From Bacteriovoracaceae bacterium UBA6144 (GTDB lineage Bacteria > Bdellovibrionota > Bacteriovoracia > Bacteriovoracales > Bacteriovoracaceae): a stretch of DNA of 26,864 nt. Where the stretch lies: positions 7,230 to 34,093 of the forward strand of contig DIVA01000013.1 in the NCBI GenBank assembly GCA_002435705.1. Direction: 5' to 3'. A program made the position numbers and the translations under genes. Each line of letters starts with the position of its first letter. Positions within the stretch are counted from its first letter, which is position 1. The notes beneath the pieces were generated by a model that made no database searches, was not told the DNA's origin, and saw only the letters and a program-made list of their open reading frames with translations. Of the stretch, positions 9,101-15,557 are shown piece after piece.

Positions 9101-10571
9101 TATCTGAGCGACCTTTGGGAGTGATCGAGGGAATATTATAGCGCTTAACGTATTCCTCTTGAGTCATGGTGTAGCCGATATTTTTTCCAGCTTTTTTCGC
9201 TGCCACGTTATCAGAGGTCATCTGCTTGCGCTCTTTATAGACCTTGAGCAGTTCAGCTTTTCTTTTTTCTTTATCATCGATCTTGAGGGCGAGCTTGATT
9301 CTGTTTTCGATCATATCAAGCTGCTCTTTGGTCAGAGCATCATCGTTTTGCCAAGTGTTTTGGATTTCTTTTTTGAGATCCGGCTTTGGCGGATCGACTT
9401 CCGCGTAAGCAGGGGCAAGTGTGAACTGTGCGAGCAGAACAAAAATAATATGTTTCATAGTTTTATTCTGTGTTTGAGGTTTAATCCTCTCAAAGTTCAT
9501 CTGTTGTAATTGGTCGTTGGTTTGGTTATCAAATTCACCACTGCCTCCGCCTCCGCCGCCAGAGGAGCCGCCAGAAGTGCCACCAGAAGACCCACCGCCA
9601 CTGGTGCCGCCACTAGAAGGTGTCAAAGGAGCATCTCCCGATCCACCTGCGCGTGGAAGGATGAAGGGCGGAAGATCCGGGATGCAGTAGCCATCGAGGT
9701 CTTCAATTAAACCTTTGCAGCAGAGCTGATTTTTTTCAGCTTTTACACCCTCGTTGACACAATCAACACAGATATAACGCTGAGTACATTTTCCTGAAGC
9801 ACAGCTAGCCGAGCAGCATTCGGCATTATTCGTACAGACCGCATCCATCGGCTTACATTGAACCCCTTCAATCCCAGAAGCCTGAGGCATACACATGCCT
9901 TTGAGACAAAATGGATTTTCCGGGGAACACTCTTGACCAAGACCTGCTGGCTGAAAACAGGCCAGGGCAGGTGAACACGTTCCTTTTGGTTCATCTGAAT
10001 CAAAGTTACAAATTTTTGAAGCACACTCTCCGTGATCAACACACTCTTCATTGGCTTTTTTGCCTTGAAGGGTGGCTTCTAAGGAAGGAGAGACTCCTTC
10101 TTTTAAACCCTGACAACACACACCACCGGCAAGCAGTTTATTCGCCTGAATACAAGCCGGTGCTGGAGAACTAAGTGAGGAATAATTGACAGCGATATTA
10201 CAAAGTTGATCGCGCGCCAACATTTTATCTAAGGAGCTATCTTCGCGAAATGCCTTCTCTGCATTAGCACACGTACCGATCTGAGTTTTCTTGGAATTAA
10301 GCTGAGCAAGAGAAATATAGCCAGAGCGATAGAGATTATCTGTCATAGCGACGAGCTCAGAATTAAACATATCAGGAGGAAAGGCTTCTTTCCCATCATC
10401 TTCATCAATCTTTCTGGATTTCATGTCAGCGAGCATCTGTGGAGCCAAAGCATTCACAGAGAGAAAAGCATCTGAGCGTGTCATGACACCTTCATCTTGA
10501 GCAAAACTTGGAACTGACATCAGTGCCAAGGCCAATAGAAGGGACAAGTATTTTAAATTTAATAACTTCAT
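6165..10571 (-). CDS. Giant two-module exported protein: Cys-rich module fused to membrane module, unknown family
   Basis: A 1468-residue protein I cannot assign. The start is the ATG at 10571, six bases after AAGAGG; a TTG at 10577 touches that site and is unlikely. Module 1: signal peptide (1-24, ending SFA), helical part, then 24 cysteines between 101 and 296, including repeats like EC-x5-C-x4-C and ECCSASC-x4-C typical of small disulfide-rich domains. A Gly/Ser linker covers about 307-345. Module 2 begins with a second textbook signal peptide (M372 HIIFVLLAQFTLAPAYA). It has a charged helical part, a pair of hydrophobic segments at about 784-840, scattered cysteines (e.g. ACQC, RTCGPLKLRWC), a Tyr/Trp-rich helical domain, a Ser/Gly-rich stretch near 1360-1390 and a basic C-terminus. 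No catalytic motif seen. It may be one fused protein or an in-frame merger of two genes. Own promoter upstream. Confidence 0.75.
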   Translation of the reverse strand: MKLLNLKYLSLLLALALMSVPSFAQDEGVMTRSDAFLSVNALAPQMLADMKSRKIDEDDGKEAFPPDMFNSELVAMTDNLYRSGYISLAQLNSKKTQIGTCANAEKAFREDSSLDKMLARDQLCNIAVNYSSLSSPAPACIQANKLLAGGVCCQGLKEGVSPSLEATLQGKKANEECVDHGECASKICNFDSDEPKGTCSPALACFQPAGLGQECSPENPFCLKGMCMPQASGIEGVQCKPMDAVCTNNAECCSASCASGKCTQRYICVDCVNEGVKAEKNQLCCKGLIEDLDGYCIPDLPPFILPRAGGSGDAPLTPSSGGTSGGGSSGGTSGGSSGGGGGGSGEFDNQTNDQLQQMNFERIKPQTQNKTMKHIIFVLLAQFTLAPAYAEVDPPKPDLKKEIQNTWQNDDALTKEQLDMIENRIKLALKIDDKEKRKAELLKVYKERKQMTSDNVAAKKAGKNIGYTMTQEEYVKRYNIPSITPKGRSDIKSCTFNTAKDNWIDSPNLTRNAELFLRSFEVSYSGKGTQDRWHLPNQSFTLHQDNLYKRTKDLMTELRDNRNHQLDQTRYIDLIMACQCIYTFGPEKFDADKQAFFFSQCTGSEKNKICRSDAKVLGTSSNPDAGGQSMQDSLKLADSPTKEYQEGLEFPNYVKMYMENLTKMDSQGEKGKDDIDGIDGGASGISHEEVLVRWLRIRSCNQIDTFLDAEKVETKLQDVVKDISIASRDNDRMVKYWNTRLQEMKNKKVNSKVIEFYEKDTSKTKWYRGYFHSESKFKEYTKKSWKFLLFLILALLVILTGGALIIFTAMTIATSGLAILGIAGGVLLVGAIVTSGGSGFQTSSLVIGSLAKDFPPVLIETRLVEKRTCGPLKLRWCKTFYRILHWPVFSNKLGIENQFPHNFKETRSCAETMARAISFGGMDPNPCSGPFKGTMCAQSFYRPMPDAKIIKQEEYKPWIEMMAPRMLMDPVWPDLYEGEQNTDARWMSEMHKGFGEGCKWIEGLSKSYAPKPEDKLRFFPDLGKFINKNNGQFLGNFVYDQKKIDDYKKAVKKYALCSKDSTDGRYPNLYDCGAKHYDGKHPNPKGFGDIFEDEATAELFADYVYQMHFNWRHMSGDAGIGYPLAYLQSYYLTLLHNIRLLTTLSIKKGLELDDAYNRYADDLAVRRSNYQLKSGNYGVGMGKSKKKNEVRSEVFRSFRALGFPLSAEFEGLPSGGDLPGTAVKGSSADSQNLGGFQRQVLNAAKRHSERVAADNRAFKNFEAQAKKSATASSRIGATTRFFSAANSPISRVGALANPKDNSFYSGIGGTMGQLGAAGRGVGKKEGETDQKYGAVASTPPQSSFGGGSASGLGSSSSGSSGSSAIDYSASFGQYGSSSEADAAKELSDASKVTGMRENDLKDMLDSANKSRDKELQATADDSLFKQISKAYHRNLDRVLVRKKGLPSETQKTKEVEASDKEEIKKLFK
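9402..9458 (-). other. Internal signal peptide inside the giant reading frame
   Basis: Codons 372-390 of the giant gene read MKHIIFVLLAQFTLAPAYA, with a Lys/His N-region, hydrophobic core and an AYA cleavage site followed by acidic/proline residues. It begins with ATG and is in frame with the upstream module. The nearest purine-rich site (GAGAGGA) is 26 bases upstream of this ATG, too far for ordinary initiation. In a finished protein it would act as an internal membrane anchor or a second cleavage site. Confidence 0.75.
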
Positions 10572-10598
10572 ATACAACCTCTTGATTATTCAATTATG

Positions 10599-10627
10599 AT
10601 TATAAGTCCCTAAGGGATGGGGTACAA
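10599..10627 (-). promoter_or_regulatory. Sigma-70-like promoter for the giant exported-protein gene
   Basis: On the minus strand, a -35-like TTGTAC (10627-10622) and a perfect -10 TATAAT (10604-10599) are separated by exactly 17 bases. Transcription should start near 10592, leaving a leader of about 20 bases before the ATG at 10571. The spacer holds the near-perfect palindrome TCCCTAAGGGA (10607-10617), a possible operator. Confidence 0.65.
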
Positions 10628-10732
10628 GTAAAGCCTACTAAGTTTTGGAATTTAGAGGATTCTACTAATCACTTCTGTCAACTATTTGTGGCAACTACTT
10701 AAAACCCTATGGGTCTTAAAGGAAAACGCAAG

Positions 10733-11776
10733 ATGAGCACAAGCAACCCATGGGGTGAAAGCACAGAGTTTTTCTACAAACTCACTCCGGATGTGATTGA
10801 TGATGTCGTGCGCTCTTTTGGTCTGAGGCCCCTGGGTCGAGTGGTGCAGCTCAACAGTCTTGAGAATAGAGTTTATGAAGTAGAGGTTTCAAAATACACC
10901 AATGAATTTGAAGGCCCTCAAAATCTCAATGCTATCGTGATCAAATTTTACCGCCCTGGCCGCTGGAGCGAGGCTACTATCAAAGAGGAGCATCGTTTTT
11001 TATTCGAGATGCAAGAATATGAAATCCCTCTCATCACTCCCCTCTCGCGGGAAGGTGAAAGTGTTTTCACCCACGAAACGTCAGGATTGATTTATACCGT
11101 TTTCCCAAAAGTCATGGGTCGCTTAAAAGATGAACTGAACAAAGACGAAGCTATTCAGATCGGCCGCTTGATTGCAAGACTACATAACATTGGCAAGCTT
11201 TCAAACTTTCAATCCCGTGTCCGTTTTAATACATCCGACTGGTTACTCTCGGGGTTAAGTGAAATTGAGGCGAAGGATTTCATCTCTCAAGACATCAAAA
11301 AAAGTTACTCTTATCTCGTAAACCTGATTCATCAAAGTATCACCCCCTATATCGAACGATTACCCGTGCAACGAATCCATGGAGATTTTCACAGAGGGAA
11401 TATCCTTTGGGGTGAAAGAGGTGCATGGATTACAGATCTCGATGATTGTGTCATGGGGCCTCGGGAACAAGACCTCTGGCTCTTATTTCCTGGTCAAGAT
11501 GATTGGTCCAGAGATCTGCAGAAGCATTTCCTCGATGGGTACCATGAGATGAGCCGCGAGCCGATCCACGTCAGTCATTTTATCACCGAAGCTCTTCGAT
11601 CCATGAGAATGATTCACTTCAATGGATGGATTGCTAAGCGCTGGGAAGACCCTATTTTTCCTCATATGTTCACGCTTTTTGCCACTCAAAACTATTGGGA
11701 ACAGCAGGTGATCGACCTCAAGCAGCAGGTGGCCCTCCTTCAAGACCATCTCCATTCTGGCATGGGGATTGAATAG
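10733..11776 (+). CDS. srkA: SrkA/YihE-type stress-response Ser/Thr protein kinase
   Basis: A 347-residue member of the APH/choline-kinase-like fold, homologous to E. coli SrkA (YihE), which counters stress-induced death, partly by opposing the MazF pathway. Diagnostic segments: LNSLENRVYEVEV (residues 41-53), VIKFYRPGRW with the ATP-binding lysine, RIHGDFHRGNILW with catalytic D218, and ITDLDDCVMGPREQDLW with the metal-binding D235. The C-terminal SMRMIHFNGWIAKRWEDPIFP block also matches. Length is close to the E. coli protein (328), with a few insertions. The ATG at 10733 is chosen because AAAGGA lies nine bases upstream; an in-frame ATG at 10709 has none. It diverges from the giant gene and stands alone. 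Protein targets in this organism cannot be told from sequence. Confidence 0.93.
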   Translation: MSTSNPWGESTEFFYKLTPDVIDDVVRSFGLRPLGRVVQLNSLENRVYEVEVSKYTNEFEGPQNLNAIVIKFYRPGRWSEATIKEEHRFLFEMQEYEIPLITPLSREGESVFTHETSGLIYTVFPKVMGRLKDELNKDEAIQIGRLIARLHNIGKLSNFQSRVRFNTSDWLLSGLSEIEAKDFISQDIKKSYSYLVNLIHQSITPYIERLPVQRIHGDFHRGNILWGERGAWITDLDDCVMGPREQDLWLLFPGQDDWSRDLQKHFLDGYHEMSREPIHVSHFITEALRSMRMIHFNGWIAKRWEDPIFPHMFTLFATQNYWEQQVIDLKQQVALLQDHLHSGMGIE

Positions 11777-11780
11777 AATA

Positions 11781-11859
11781 CTCTCAATAATAAAAAGTAG
11801 ACTGATTTTGAGGGTGTTAAGCCTTTGTGATCGTCTAAACTTTTAACACCTGTTGAGAG
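11781..11859 (+). promoter_or_regulatory. Nested inverted repeats in leader of the 153-residue secreted protein gene
   Basis: CTCTCAA (11781-11787) is perfectly complementary to TTGAGAG (11853-11859), which overlaps the ribosome-binding site before the ATG at 11866. The same CTCTCAA can also pair, with one wobble, with TTGAGGG (11808-11814). Between them GGTGTTAA (11813-11820) pairs perfectly with TTAACACC (11843-11850). It may be a srkA 3' structure, a leader that hides the ribosome-binding site, or both. Confidence 0.4.
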
Positions 11860-11865
11860 GTTGAT

Positions 11866-12327
11866 ATGAAAATCTGGTTTTTACTTATTGCTTTTTCTCT
11901 GAGTGCTCATGCGCAGACCTTGGGAGAGATCAAGATTAAAGAAGATATGCTCAAGCGGGCACGGGAGATGAGGGTCGCAAGCGATGAAGCCCGAGAGCTC
12001 CTTTCTGCCATCCAGGTAGAAGAGGCCTGTCAAAAAGTTAATTTTATCTTTAAAGAGATGCCCCAGCACTTGAGCTCTATCATGAGTCGCATGAATATAT
12101 TTGAAAAAAAGATCCAAGACATAAAAGATGAATCTCTTTTTCTTTTACAAGAAACTCATCGCCTCGACAATCGTTGTCAACAAGGTCAAGCCTTTGAGTT
12201 CGTAGACCCCAAAAAAGCCGCGACCTTTCTTAAAGATTTTTCTAAAAGAATTAAAAAACATGAGAAGCTCATTAAGAAATCAAATACTAATTTTAATAAC
12301 ACTTACTACTATCAGTACGAATTCTAA
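11866..12327 (+). CDS. Small secreted helical protein of unknown function
   Basis: A 153-residue protein with a clear signal peptide (MKIWFLLIAFSLSAHA, cleavage after AHA at residue 16). The mature chain is charged, rich in Glu, Lys, Arg and Leu, and probably alpha-helical or coiled coil. Two cysteines (EEACQKVNF and DNRCQQGQ) could form one disulfide. The C-terminus is unusual: NTNFNNTYYYQYEF, aromatic and ending in phenylalanine. I recognise no family. GAGAGG stands seven bases before the ATG. The stop overlaps the convergent PilZ gene by four bases. Periplasmic location is predicted; the terminal Phe is reminiscent of outer-membrane proteins but the chain does not look like a beta-barrel. 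Confidence 0.75.
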   Translation: MKIWFLLIAFSLSAHAQTLGEIKIKEDMLKRAREMRVASDEARELLSAIQVEEACQKVNFIFKEMPQHLSSIMSRMNIFEKKIQDIKDESLFLLQETHRLDNRCQQGQAFEFVDPKKAATFLKDFSKRIKKHEKLIKKSNTNFNNTYYYQYEF

Positions 12328-13046
12328 CTTTCACTAGTAGGGATCTTGTCGACAAACTTGATCCCTATTTTCCATATCTCACTATGTGCCCTGACACTCA
12401 TGACTTCACCAATTAATATCACGTCGAGTTCATCTTCTTCTAGCGCTGCTACCTCAATATATTCACCCTTTTTAAACTGGTCCTCTTGCTCAACCAGAAA
12501 AGACAATCCACCTCGCGAAATATCAAACATCTTATAGATCGCACGAGTCTCGGGCTCACCTGTTTTATACAGACTTACTTTCTTCTCCCCTTGGGGCCTA
12601 GCGCGAGGAGCTTCTCGCAGACTTGAATAGACCTGCTCTTCTTCACCAGTATCAAGCTTTTTTAATCTCCACGGCGCCTTTGAAAAATCCATCTCATTGA
12701 GGGCTTGAATATACTGAACATCATCATCTTCTAAAATTTTCACAACTAAGGGTGAAGAGAGTATAAGCTTCGTCCCCTCAATCGCGGCCACTTGCGTTTT
12801 AAAAATAAAACTAAGCTCTTCACAGTACCCATAGAGGTCTTGTAGAGAAAAGGCAATTGCCTGATCTGGATGCTCGGTTAAAGTCCATTCTGACTTCTCT
12901 CGATTAAGTGCACTAAGATTAAAAAATTTTACCTTTCTCTCCCCCTCACTCTCTAGCTGCCAAAGGATAATAGGAGGCATAGCTTTCTCAACGGAGAGCC
13001 AAAATGCTTCGTACTCAGTGCTATTTTTAATAGTTAAAATTTTCAT
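12324..13046 (-). CDS. PilZ-domain protein, predicted c-di-GMP receptor
   Basis: A 240-residue cytoplasmic protein. The C-terminal half is a PilZ domain: an arginine-rich switch REAPRAR (R144, R148, R150) followed 25-30 residues later by DISRGG (D175, S177, G180), the (D/N)xSxxG motif, then the beta strands LSFLVEQED and GEYIEVAALEEDELDVILIGEV. Both halves of the c-di-GMP-binding signature are present, so ligand binding is likely. The N-terminal 130 residues (FWLSVEKAMPPIILWQ onward) resemble the YcgR-like partner domain often found before PilZ, though I hold this loosely. It diverges from the YaiO-like/glycosyltransferase pair across 77 bases, suggesting, but not proving, that it controls polysaccharide production. 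The ribosome-binding site is weak. Confidence 0.85.
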   Translation of the reverse strand: MKILTIKNSTEYEAFWLSVEKAMPPIILWQLESEGERKVKFFNLSALNREKSEWTLTEHPDQAIAFSLQDLYGYCEELSFIFKTQVAAIEGTKLILSSPLVVKILEDDDVQYIQALNEMDFSKAPWRLKKLDTGEEEQVYSSLREAPRARPQGEKKVSLYKTGEPETRAIYKMFDISRGGLSFLVEQEDQFKKGEYIEVAALEEDELDVILIGEVMSVRAHSEIWKIGIKFVDKIPTSES

Positions 13047-13123
13047 TTTCTTTGCATAGACATAAGCCTTGATTAAATTTTAGCATGATAGATAAGAGAC
13101 AATAGATATTTTTTGGAGTCCCG

Positions 13124-13882
13124 ATGAAATGGGTCATGATCCTTAGCTTGTGGGCAGCAAACGCCATGGCTCATAAAGTTGAACAAAGCTACCAATATTG
13201 GTGGCTCAAGGGGCCTCAGCAAAAATCTTTTCAGTACAATCTGGCCGCTTCCCTTGATTTGAATCTTTCAGAAAGTTTCCTCATCGGGGCTTCCCACTTT
13301 GAACGCTTTCAAGAAGTTGACCAGCAAGTACTTTTGGGCTGGAGAAAGAAATGGGGCACTACCACCTTCGAAGCCAGTTATAGAAATGGTGGGGGCAACG
13401 AAATACTCTCCCAAGATGAAGCCAATCTGACTTTAGGCTTTGCTCTATCTGATGGCTATTCGATCTGGAGCTCTCTGCGCTCACAAAATTTTAAAAATAA
13501 CGATGTGTACCTCGCCACCATCGGTGTGGAAAAAGAATGGCAGGGTGGCTTCTTTGCCGTTGCAAGCCTCACCGGTGGTCGTGCCACTTACCATCAGATT
13601 GCTGACACCTCTGAGGTGTGGGGCACGCAATTGCGTTTAGGGAAATACCGAGAAGATGACTGGAAGGCATGGGGCTTTATGGCCCGCGGAGAAGAAGCCC
13701 AAGCCTTGGCCAGTTTAAACCAAAGTGCACCTTTGCAGTTGGTGAGTTTCGGTGCCGGTTTAGAGATGACTTTTAAGAAGTACCAACTGGGTCTTCAGCT
13801 CGAACGTTCTTACTATCGAGCCATTCAAACACGTTTTGAAAGCGCACTTCTTTATCTTAACTATGCTTGGGGCAAGCAATGA
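13124..13882 (+). CDS. YaiO-like outer-membrane beta-barrel protein
   Basis: A 252-residue exported protein with a short signal peptide (MKWVMILSLWAANAMA, cleavage near residue 16). The mature chain alternates polar and aromatic residues in repeated strands (SFQYNLAASLDLNL, LIGASHFERF, QVLLGWRKKWGTTTFEASYR, ANLTLGFALSDGYSIW, YQLGLQLERSYY, ALLYLNYAW). This is the pattern of a small outer-membrane beta-barrel and resembles the YaiO family, which is often encoded beside GT2 glycosyltransferases. The following gene is exactly such a transferase, joined by an ATGA overlap, so a joint role in making and exporting a polysaccharide is a reasonable inference. GGAG lies five bases before the ATG. Assignment to YaiO rests on the barrel pattern and context; the membrane-barrel call itself is firmer. 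Confidence 0.75.
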   Translation: MKWVMILSLWAANAMAHKVEQSYQYWWLKGPQQKSFQYNLAASLDLNLSESFLIGASHFERFQEVDQQVLLGWRKKWGTTTFEASYRNGGGNEILSQDEANLTLGFALSDGYSIWSSLRSQNFKNNDVYLATIGVEKEWQGGFFAVASLTGGRATYHQIADTSEVWGTQLRLGKYREDDWKAWGFMARGEEAQALASLNQSAPLQLVSFGAGLEMTFKKYQLGLQLERSYYRAIQTRFESALLYLNYAWGKQ

Positions 13883-15216
13883 AAGAACTTATTCCACTCG
13901 ATCTGCTGCTCTTAGCTCTGAGTCTCATTGGGAGCTACTTTCTCTCCATTTACATGATCCAAATTATTCTACAGACCTTAAGTATCCAGCGCTTTAAAAA
14001 TTATAAATTAAAAAAACAACTTGAACTTCCCTCCCTCACCCTCCTTATTCCCGTCAGAAATGAAGCAGAACTAGTGGTAGAGGCCATCAATCGTGCGCTC
14101 CAGTTACCACTACCAAACTTCCAAGTCATTGTGATTGAAAATGCCTCGACGGATAAAACCTATGATCTCTTGCACGAAGTATTCCAACTGCGACCAAATG
14201 GTAAGCCCGACACTTTTTACACGCCACTCTTTCCTAATTTGCGTGTCATAAAATCCCCTATTGCTGGAAAAGCTCATGCGCTTAACCTCGCTCTTCCTCA
14301 AGTGAATACGGAGATTGTGGCAACTCTCGATGCAGACACTATTCCTGAACCGCAAGGTCTCATCACAGTGCTACAAGAATTTGCTCACCGACCTACAATT
14401 AAAGCGATCGGTGGTATCGTGCGTGTGATCAATCCCTCCATGAACTGGTCACCAAAGGTGAAGCTGCCTTCAAGTTTTCTATATGCTCTTCAGGGTCTAG
14501 AGTATCTGCGTGCTTTTAGTGGCGAGCGACTGGGTTGGGGATTACTGCGTGCAAATATTTATATGTCAGGCTCTTGCGCGCTCTTTCGAACGGAAACGCT
14601 TAAAGAATCCGGTGGTTTTCAAATTCAAACCGTCACTGAAGACCTAGAAACGACACTCGAACTTCTCAAGCGCTCTCAGGGAAAACCTCACCCGATTGAT
14701 ATTCTGCCTGTGGTGGTGGCGTGGACCCAAGTGCCACATGACTTAAAAAGTTTATTTCATCAACGAAGACGCTGGCAGGCCGGCCTGTGCCAGTGTCTTT
14801 GGAAGTATAAGTCACTCTTTTTGAATTCTCGTTGTGGTCTCATCGGACCCTTTACACTCCCCTACATCTTCTTCACTGAAATACTCGCACCACTGCTAGA
14901 ATTTATCGCCTTTCTCCTTGTTGCCCATGCGCTCTTCTATGAATTGGTAGATCTCAGACCTGTGATCATGATTGCGGGAGCGAGTCTTGGTCTCTCAGCT
15001 ATTTTAACCAGTCTGTCAGCACTTACAGAGAATCGCTATCTTAAATCCCGCTGGTCAGTCATTGGACTTATTATTTTAAGCTTTCCCCTCAACATCATCT
15101 ATCGCCCCATTATTAATCTCTATCGGATCGAAGCGACACTGCGCTTTCCGTGGTTTAAAAATTGGCGAAGTATCGAACGCAAGGAGCTCTCTAGCCTCCC
15201 GCAAGCTTCACCTTAA
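13879..15216 (+). CDS. Processive GT2 glycosyltransferase, membrane-bound
   Basis: A 445-residue inner-membrane glycosyltransferase. An N-terminal membrane segment (about residues 7-35) is followed by the GT-A catalytic domain: LTLLIPVRNEAE, VIVIENASTDKT, the metal/nucleotide-sugar motif DAD (D151, D153), MSGSCALFR, the catalytic TED (E254, D255) and QRRRW (295-299). The D, D, TED, Q(Q/R)xRW set marks processive polymerising enzymes such as cellulose, hyaluronan and PNAG synthases. Several hydrophobic segments follow (about 315-430). It has no PilZ domain of its own. The ATG at 13879 overlaps the barrel gene stop; an upstream in-frame TTG at 13867 is less likely. The sugar and polymer are not predictable. 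Its 3' end overlaps the convergent SUI1 gene by 26 bases. Confidence 0.9.
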   Translation: MKELIPLDLLLLALSLIGSYFLSIYMIQIILQTLSIQRFKNYKLKKQLELPSLTLLIPVRNEAELVVEAINRALQLPLPNFQVIVIENASTDKTYDLLHEVFQLRPNGKPDTFYTPLFPNLRVIKSPIAGKAHALNLALPQVNTEIVATLDADTIPEPQGLITVLQEFAHRPTIKAIGGIVRVINPSMNWSPKVKLPSSFLYALQGLEYLRAFSGERLGWGLLRANIYMSGSCALFRTETLKESGGFQIQTVTEDLETTLELLKRSQGKPHPIDILPVVVAWTQVPHDLKSLFHQRRRWQAGLCQCLWKYKSLFLNSRCGLIGPFTLPYIFFTEILAPLLEFIAFLLVAHALFYELVDLRPVIMIAGASLGLSAILTSLSALTENRYLKSRWSVIGLIILSFPLNIIYRPIINLYRIEATLRFPWFKNWRSIERKELSSLPQASP

Positions 15217-15541
15217 AGCCCATCTTCTCGAGGATGGTCTTAATTTTATCCCGATGATCTCCTTGGATCTCGATGCTTGTATCCTTAAAGGTCCCACCGG
15301 TTCCACACTGTGTTTTGAGTTTCGTGGTGAGAGTTTTAAAATAGTCGGGATTACTAGGGAACTCAAAAATCACCGTTACGGCCTTACCACCTCGACCTGA
15401 AGTTTCTCGACGAATCTTCAGTGTGAGAGCCGAGGGAATGATCTCCACCACTTTGCACTCACAGGGATAATGCCCACAGCTTTTGCACTGTTTTTCGTGG
15501 GAGCCATCGGAAGAATAGAGAATGCGCGCTTTATCACTCAT
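15191..15541 (-). CDS. yciH: SUI1/YciH family translation factor with N-terminal cysteine knuckle
   Basis: A 116-residue homologue of eIF1/SUI1, like E. coli YciH, thought to influence start-codon selection or initiation fidelity. The SUI1 core is clear: LKIRRETSGRGGKAVTVI, then TKLKTQCGTGG, DTSIEIQGDHRDKI and a GFKVKLAGG end almost identical to E. coli YciH. The N-terminal extension carries CKSCGHYPCEC (C19, C22, C27, C29), which looks like a small zinc-binding knuckle absent from E. coli YciH. The gene overlaps the glycosyltransferase 3' end. It diverges from rluE across only 16 bases, with no visible ribosome-binding site. Confidence 0.93.
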   Translation of the reverse strand: MSDKARILYSSDGSHEKQCKSCGHYPCECKVVEIIPSALTLKIRRETSGRGGKAVTVIFEFPSNPDYFKTLTTKLKTQCGTGGTFKDTSIEIQGDHRDKIKTILEKMGFKVKLAGG

Positions 15542-15557
15542 GTGCTAAAATTAACGT
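15542..15557. promoter_or_regulatory. Possible shared divergent -10 region for two leaderless mRNAs
   Basis: The 16 bases between yciH and rluE contain TAAAAT on the plus strand (15546-15551), six bases before the rluE ATG. They also contain TAATTT on the minus strand (15553-15548), six bases before the yciH ATG. Neither gene shows a ribosome-binding site. Transcription from each -10 would begin at or next to the start codon. No good -35 is seen. Confidence 0.35.

Noticed and set aside
9500..9660. Possible DNA tandem repeat in the giant gene
   Set aside because: The sequence is a Gly/Ser-codon linker with irregular units, explained as protein low complexity rather than a mobile or CRISPR-like repeat.
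10572..10577. TTG as start of the giant gene
   Set aside because: It directly touches the AAGAGG ribosome-binding site; the ATG at 10571 has proper spacing and begins the signal peptide with MKLL.
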